Assembly: GCA_026992375.1 (NCBI GenBank)
Contig: JALXAF010000076.1
Location: 1-8,300 of the forward strand
Direction: 5' to 3'
Source: Anaerolineae bacterium
GTDB lineage: Bacteria > Chloroflexota > Anaerolineae > J102
DNA: 8,300 nucleotides
Under the pieces are notes generated by a model. The model was not told the origin of the DNA, ran no database searches, and was given only the letters and a program-made list of their open reading frames with translations. The position numbers and the translations under genes are program-made. Of the stretch, positions 5,585 to 8,300 are shown piece by piece; the first letter of the stretch is position 1, and the number at the start of each line of letters is the position of its first letter.

Positions 5585-7135
5585 TCACTTGGTCTCGGTG
5601 GACAGCACTTCGCCCGTAACCGCGTCGACCATCACATCCACCGTAGCCTTGCCATCGCTGAGCTCGACGATCCACACGTCCTTGCCGCGATAAGTGCCGG
5701 GCATGGCCGTGGTCTCTTTGATCTCGCCTTTCAGCAAGCCTTGCTCTTCCACCGCGTCGCGGGCGATAGCGATGGCGGCCTTGGGCGTGATGTTGCCTGC
5801 AGTCTTGGAGGGAGCCTGCTCGGACTGCTTGGGCCGTTCGCCCAGGGTGACTTTTAGGTCTTTCGTCTTGCCGTCCCGCAGCACGGTCAGAGTCACCTCC
5901 TGGCCCGGCGCGGCCTTGGTCACCAGGTAAGAGACCAAGTCATTGAACTGGCGCACGGGCTGGCCATCGATGGCGATGATAATGTCGCCGCCCTTGTGCA
6001 GCTTGATGCCGTTTTCATCCACCACCTGGGAGCCTCCTTTGACGCCGCCCTTGTCGGCCGGGCCGCCGGGCATGACCTCATCTACATAAGCGCCCAGGAC
6101 GTTGTCGGGCAGGTCCAGGGCCTCGGCCAGCTCTGGGGTGATGCTCTGGCCGCGGATGCCCAAGTAAGCGTAGTGATATTCGCCATTCTCGATGAGCGCA
6201 GGCACGACCCGCTGCACGATGCTAACGGGGATGGCGAAGCCAATGCCGGAGCTGCCGCGCACCGGCGATTCGATGGCGAAGTTGACGCCCACTACGCGGC
6301 CGGTCAGATCCAGCAAGGGGCCGCCCGAGTTGCCGGGGTTAATGGCCGCGTCAGTCTGGATAACGTCGGGCAGGGAGTAGTGGGGCCCGCCCATCTGATC
6401 CATGCCCACAGGAAGACTGCGGCCGATGGCGCTGACGACGCCTGTGGTCAGGGTTTCTTCCAGGCCAAAGGGCGCGCCGATGGCGATGACGCTGTATCCC
6501 ACGCGCAGGCTGTTGGGCTCAGCCAGAGGCAGGGGCTTCAGCTCCATGCCCTCGGGAGGCGTCACTTTGATCACAGCCAGGTCAGCTTGAGGATCGGCCG
6601 CCACCAGCTCGCCCTTGGCCCAGCGGCCATCGTGGAAGGTGACGATAATATCGGTGGCGTCTTCCACCACATGGTTGTTGGTGACGATGTGGCCTTCGGC
6701 GTCATACACCCATCCAGAGCCTTCGCCTTGCATGGGAGGCAATTCACCCTGCTGGCCGGGCAAACCAGGGATGCCGGGCAGGCCGGGCATGTTGAAGGGC
6801 GATTCGCCGCCGGGGCCGCCGTTCCCTGAGACGTCAGGATGAGCGACGGTGACTTTGATGTTGACGACCGAGGGACTGACCCGGTCGTACAGGTCGGCCA
6901 GGGCCTCCTGTTCAGCCTGGGCGATGGCCAGCGCGTCTTTGTGTTCGGCGGGCAATTGCACGGGCGCGGGCGTGGGTGTGGCGACGGCCTGGGCCTCCGC
7001 CACGGTGGCCGCCGCCTCACTTTGCACTGCGCCGACGACATCCTTGCCAGCATTGCTGATGCTGCTGCATCCGGTGAGAATGAAAAGAGAGATGAGCAAA
7101 ATGCTCAAGAGAATGCCAATTCGTTTCGTGTTCAT
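5585..7135 (-). CDS. htrA: HtrA/DegP-like lipoprotein protease with PDZ and PepSY domains
   Basis: A 516-residue envelope serine protease. A hydrophobic leader ends in lipobox L20-T21-G22-C23, so it should be membrane-anchored by lipid, whereas most HtrAs have a cleaved signal or a transmembrane anchor. An Ala/Thr/Pro-rich linker (about 35-62) leads to the trypsin-like domain (about 80-315) with the complete triad: H155 (TNNHVV), D185 (ADLAVI) and S270 (NPGNSGGP). A collagen-like GLP-GIP-GLP-GQQ-GEL insert (118-132) lies before the catalytic His. One PDZ domain covers about 323-432. The last part (about 449-513, ITPKAAIAIARDAVEEQG ... VDAVTGEVLS) is a PepSY domain, an unusual addition. HtrAs degrade or refold misfolded envelope proteins. 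The start at 7135 has AAGGAG (7143-7148) at 7 nt spacing. It has an ECF-like promoter and a strong terminator, so it is monocistronic. Confidence 0.95.
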   Translation of the reverse strand: MNTKRIGILLSILLISLFILTGCSSISNAGKDVVGAVQSEAAATVAEAQAVATPTPAPVQLPAEHKDALAIAQAEQEALADLYDRVSPSVVNIKVTVAHPDVSGNGGPGGESPFNMPGLPGIPGLPGQQGELPPMQGEGSGWVYDAEGHIVTNNHVVEDATDIIVTFHDGRWAKGELVAADPQADLAVIKVTPPEGMELKPLPLAEPNSLRVGYSVIAIGAPFGLEETLTTGVVSAIGRSLPVGMDQMGGPHYSLPDVIQTDAAINPGNSGGPLLDLTGRVVGVNFAIESPVRGSSGIGFAIPVSIVQRVVPALIENGEYHYAYLGIRGQSITPELAEALDLPDNVLGAYVDEVMPGGPADKGGVKGGSQVVDENGIKLHKGGDIIIAIDGQPVRQFNDLVSYLVTKAAPGQEVTLTVLRDGKTKDLKVTLGERPKQSEQAPSKTAGNITPKAAIAIARDAVEEQGLLKGEIKETTAMPGTYRGKDVWIVELSDGKATVDVMVDAVTGEVLSTETK

Positions 7136-7164
7136 GGTTAGACTCCTTGTTTTGGATTAAGATC

Positions 7165-7204
7165 GGGATTGGGATGGCTTGTGCGACAGCCGCTCCCAAT
7201 GCCC
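7165..7204 (-). promoter_or_regulatory. Hairpin in the htrA 5' leader
   Basis: The segment folds on itself: GGG/CCC at the base, TTGGGA (7169-7174) with TCCCAA (7194-7199), then GGCT (7176-7179) with AGCC (7188-7191) at the top, with small internal loops. In the htrA mRNA it would sit between the predicted start site (about 7215-7220) and the Shine-Dalgarno, leaving about 16 nt free before the ribosome site. It could affect mRNA stability or act as a temperature- or protein-sensing leader. No named RNA family is recognised. Confidence 0.45.
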
Positions 7205-7225
7205 GTATAGCTTCCAGTTCTATTG

Positions 7226-7251
7226 TACGCCCGAAAGGGCGTTCGTGTTGC
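7226..7251 (-). promoter_or_regulatory. Promoter of htrA, ECF-sigma-like, with an overlapping TACAAT
   Basis: The minus strand reads GCAAC (7247-7251), 17 nt, CGTA (7226-7229), the same layout as the DUF4349 gene's GGAAC-17-CGTC. GCAAC or GGAAC with a CGT-type -10 is typical of ECF sigma factors of the envelope-stress kind. A sigma-70-like -10, TACAAT (7222-7227), overlaps it, but the matching -35 (CAACAC) is poor. The ECF reading is therefore preferred but not proven. Confidence 0.5.
7227..7242. promoter_or_regulatory. Palindrome inside the htrA promoter spacer
   Basis: On the plus strand, ACGCCC (7227-7232), GAAA, GGGCGT (7237-7242) is a perfect inverted repeat between the -35 and -10 boxes. 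It is well placed as an operator for a dimeric regulator. No U-run follows on either strand, so it is not a terminator. Confidence 0.4.
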
Positions 7252-7298
7252 CAAGAAAAGTGAGTTGAGGATTAAAAGTGGATGAGCGTTTTGGGAAT

Positions 7299-7327
7299 TT
7301 GACAGGATTGCCACTTTTTCATATCAT
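7299..7327 (+). promoter_or_regulatory. Promoter of the PIN-RHH module (leaderless geometry)
   Basis: -35 TTGACA (7299-7304, perfect), 17-nt spacer, -10 TATCAT (7322-7327, 5 of 6). Exactly 7 nt lie between the -10 and the ATG at 7335, so the mRNA should begin at the start codon. The same 17/7 spacing is seen at the promoter at 4818-4846. Confidence 0.75.
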
Positions 7328-7337
7328 ATACGATATG
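7320..7337. promoter_or_regulatory. Candidate operator over the -10 box and start codon of the PIN gene
   Basis: CATATCATATACGATATG is an 18-bp palindrome in which 8 of 9 base pairs match, with perfect outer arms CATATC and GATATG. It covers the -10 box, the start site and the ATG. A protein bound here would block transcription. RHH antitoxins commonly bind such palindromes in their own promoters, so the downstream RHH protein is the natural candidate. Confidence 0.55.
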
Positions 7338-7757
7338 AAATTGGTGTTGGATACGGACGTTCTTGTTGCAGGATTGCGCAGTCGCACGGGAGCGTCCCGT
7401 CGGCTGCTTGTCTTGCTTTATGAGGGCCAGTTTCATGCACTCGTCAGTATCGCCATGATGCTGGAATATGAAGCTGTGCTCACGCGGCCAGAAAATCTTG
7501 AAGCATTTCATCTCACGAAAGCTGAAGTCATCCAGTTTTTGGACAGTATGACCTATTTTCTCCTGCCAGTGACGCCATTTTTCCTGTGGCGTCCGCAATT
7601 GCGCGATCCAGCAGACGAGCACGTGTTGGAAACCGCAATCAATGGCGGGGCCGACGCCATTGTCACGTTCAATTCACGGCATTTTCAGCCGGCAGCCTTA
7701 CGTTTTGGCGTGGATGTCATCCGCCCGGGCAAGGCGCTGAGGAGGATAGAACCATGA
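7335..7757 (+). CDS. PIN-domain toxin (putative endoribonuclease, COG1569-like)
   Basis: A 140-residue PIN protein, predicted to be the RNase toxin of a toxin-antitoxin pair. Acidic residues fit the PIN metal site: D6 in MKLVLDTDVLVAG, E44 in MMLEYEAVLTRP, and D91/D94 in RDPADEHVLETA. INGGADAIVTFNSRHF (102-117) is the conserved last strand and motif of the COG1569 branch. I start at ATG 7335 because a consensus promoter ends 7 nt before it and the PIN fold begins immediately with KLVLDTDVL. A GTG at 7278 would add 19 residues but lies upstream of the promoter. The stop overlaps the antitoxin start (ATGA, 7754-7757). Toxin before antitoxin is the reverse of the usual order. Substrate RNA is unknown. 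Confidence 0.88.
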   Translation: MKLVLDTDVLVAGLRSRTGASRRLLVLLYEGQFHALVSIAMMLEYEAVLTRPENLEAFHLTKAEVIQFLDSMTYFLLPVTPFFLWRPQLRDPADEHVLETAINGGADAIVTFNSRHFQPAALRFGVDVIRPGKALRRIEP

Positions 7758-8011
7758 CTCGAACCAGCAATTACGCGCTGCGCCTTCAGAGTTCCCTGCT
7801 GAAGGAATTGAAAACTGTCGCCAGGGAAGAGGAAACCAGCGTCAATCAGCTTATCAATGTCGCAGTGGCTGAAAAGCTGGCCGCGTTGCGCACAGAATCG
7901 TACTTTCGGGAACGCATGGCCCGCGCTCGGCCTGAGGATTTCATGGCGATTTTGGAGAAGGCCGGGGATGATGTGACGATTGAGGGGGATGAGGTGGAGA
8001 CGGAGGAATAG
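7754..8011 (+). CDS. Ribbon-helix-helix antitoxin (Arc/HicB-antitoxin-like)
   Basis: An 85-residue protein. Residues 5-46 fit a ribbon-helix-helix DNA-binding domain: strand NYALRLQ, helix SSLLKELKTVAREEE, turn TSVN, helix QLINVAVAEKLAAL. The C-terminal part, RMARARPEDFMAILEKAG then a very acidic tail (DDVTIEGDEVETEE), is the likely toxin-binding segment. A strong Shine-Dalgarno (AGGAGG, 7740-7745) lies 8 nt before the ATG, inside the toxin gene, and the 4-bp ATGA overlap couples translation. The good ribosome site may let the antitoxin be made in excess over the leaderless toxin. It probably represses the pair through the palindrome at 7320-7337. It converges on clpB. Confidence 0.85.
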   Translation: MTRTSNYALRLQSSLLKELKTVAREEETSVNQLINVAVAEKLAALRTESYFRERMARARPEDFMAILEKAGDDVTIEGDEVETEE

Positions 8012-8030
8012 GCCCCATCGTCAGGTATTC

Positions 8031-8078
8031 CCAAACGCCAAAACCCCACCCGTCCCGCATGAAACGAGGCAGGTGGGG
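8031..8078 (-). terminator. Intrinsic terminator of clpB
   Basis: On the minus strand, CCCCACC (8078-8072) pairs with GGTGGGG (8050-8044) over a 21-nt loop and is followed by TTTTGGCGTTTGG. The hairpin starts about 41 nt past the clpB stop. On the plus strand no U-run follows the stem, so it serves clpB rather than the antitoxin. Confidence 0.7.
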
Positions 8079-8119
8079 CGGGCTGTTCGGTTGGGGTTGA
8101 CGACAGGGTTAGGGAGGGA

Positions 8120-8300
8120 TCAGGCGTAAACCGGCTCTTCCCCGCCTTCTTCCTCTTCCCGTTCGCCGGGAATGACGTTGAAGGTGAGTTCGTCTCCGCT
8201 GCGGTCTACGACCACGTGATCGCCGTCGAGGACATCGCCGCGCAGGATGAGCAGAGCCAGTTCATCCTGCACCCGCTTCTGCAGCACACGCTTGAGCGGG
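8120..8300 (-). CDS. clpB: ClpB disaggregase, C-terminal end (truncated by window edge)
   Basis: The minus strand from the right edge reads 59 residues to a TGA (8120-8122). They begin PLKRVLQKRVQDELALLIL and continue RGDVLDGDHVVVD before an acidic tail (GEREEEEGGEEPVYA). The PLKRVxQ...xxLAxxIL...GD pattern is the end of the second AAA+ module's small domain in ClpB/Hsp104-type unfoldases, which pull apart protein aggregates with DnaK. ClpC/ClpA ends are related, so the subtype is likely rather than certain. The acidic tail is longer than in E. coli ClpB. Most of the gene lies outside the window, including any promoter. Confidence 0.82.
   Translation of the reverse strand, partial: PLKRVLQKRVQDELALLILRGDVLDGDHVVVDRSGDELTFNVIPGEREEEEGGEEPVYA

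Noticed and set aside
5996..6829. Plus-strand open frame of 277 codons
   Set aside because: Antisense to the HtrA protease and PDZ domains; open only because of the GC-rich codon pattern.
7278..7334. N-terminal extension of the PIN toxin from a GTG start
   Set aside because: The consensus promoter lies inside it, and the PIN fold starts at the internal ATG at 7335.

Overview
The window looks like a chromosomal stretch from a free-living, moderately GC-rich bacterium. My best guess is Chloroflexota (Anaerolineae/Caldilineae-like). This is inference from gene style: Thr/Pro-rich stretches after lipoboxes, DUF4013 and DUF4349 proteins, an HtrA with extra domains, and short palindromic repeats between genes. 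No marker gene settles it. I see no rRNA, tRNA, CRISPR array or transposase.

Layout, left to right. A possible 3' end of a plus-strand gene (2-127) is followed by copy 1 of a 107-bp palindromic repeat. A minus-strand pair comes next: a DUF4013 membrane protein (779-1522) and, 9 bp downstream, a small cysteine-rich lipoprotein (380-769). The 1523-1844 gap holds their promoter and eroded dispersed repeats. Further minus-strand genes are a DUF4349 lipoprotein (1845-2786), a calcineurin-like phosphoesterase (2893-3636) and a ferredoxin--NADP+ reductase (3799-4596). Diverging from the reductase is a plus-strand four-helix membrane protein (4854-5315). Copy 2 of the repeat and an intrinsic terminator separate it from a convergent HtrA-type protease (5585-7135), which is a lipoprotein with trypsin-like, PDZ and C-terminal PepSY domains. 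Diverging from htrA is a PIN-toxin/RHH-antitoxin module (7335-7757 and 7754-8011). The window ends with a terminator and the C-terminus of ClpB on the minus strand.

The most interesting signals are regulatory. The htrA and DUF4349-lipoprotein genes each carry an ECF-sigma-like promoter with the same geometry (SAAC, 17-nt spacer, CGTM). With clpB nearby, this suggests envelope and protein-quality-control functions, two of them perhaps in one stress regulon. Three other genes (PIN toxin, four-helix membrane protein, phosphoesterase) have housekeeping-type promoters placed so close to the start codon that their mRNAs should be leaderless or nearly so. The PIN gene's -10 box and start codon lie inside a near-perfect palindrome, which suits autoregulation by the downstream RHH protein. 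I see no wholly new multi-gene system. The HtrA-PepSY fusion, the shared ECF-like promoters and the repeat pair are the best leads.
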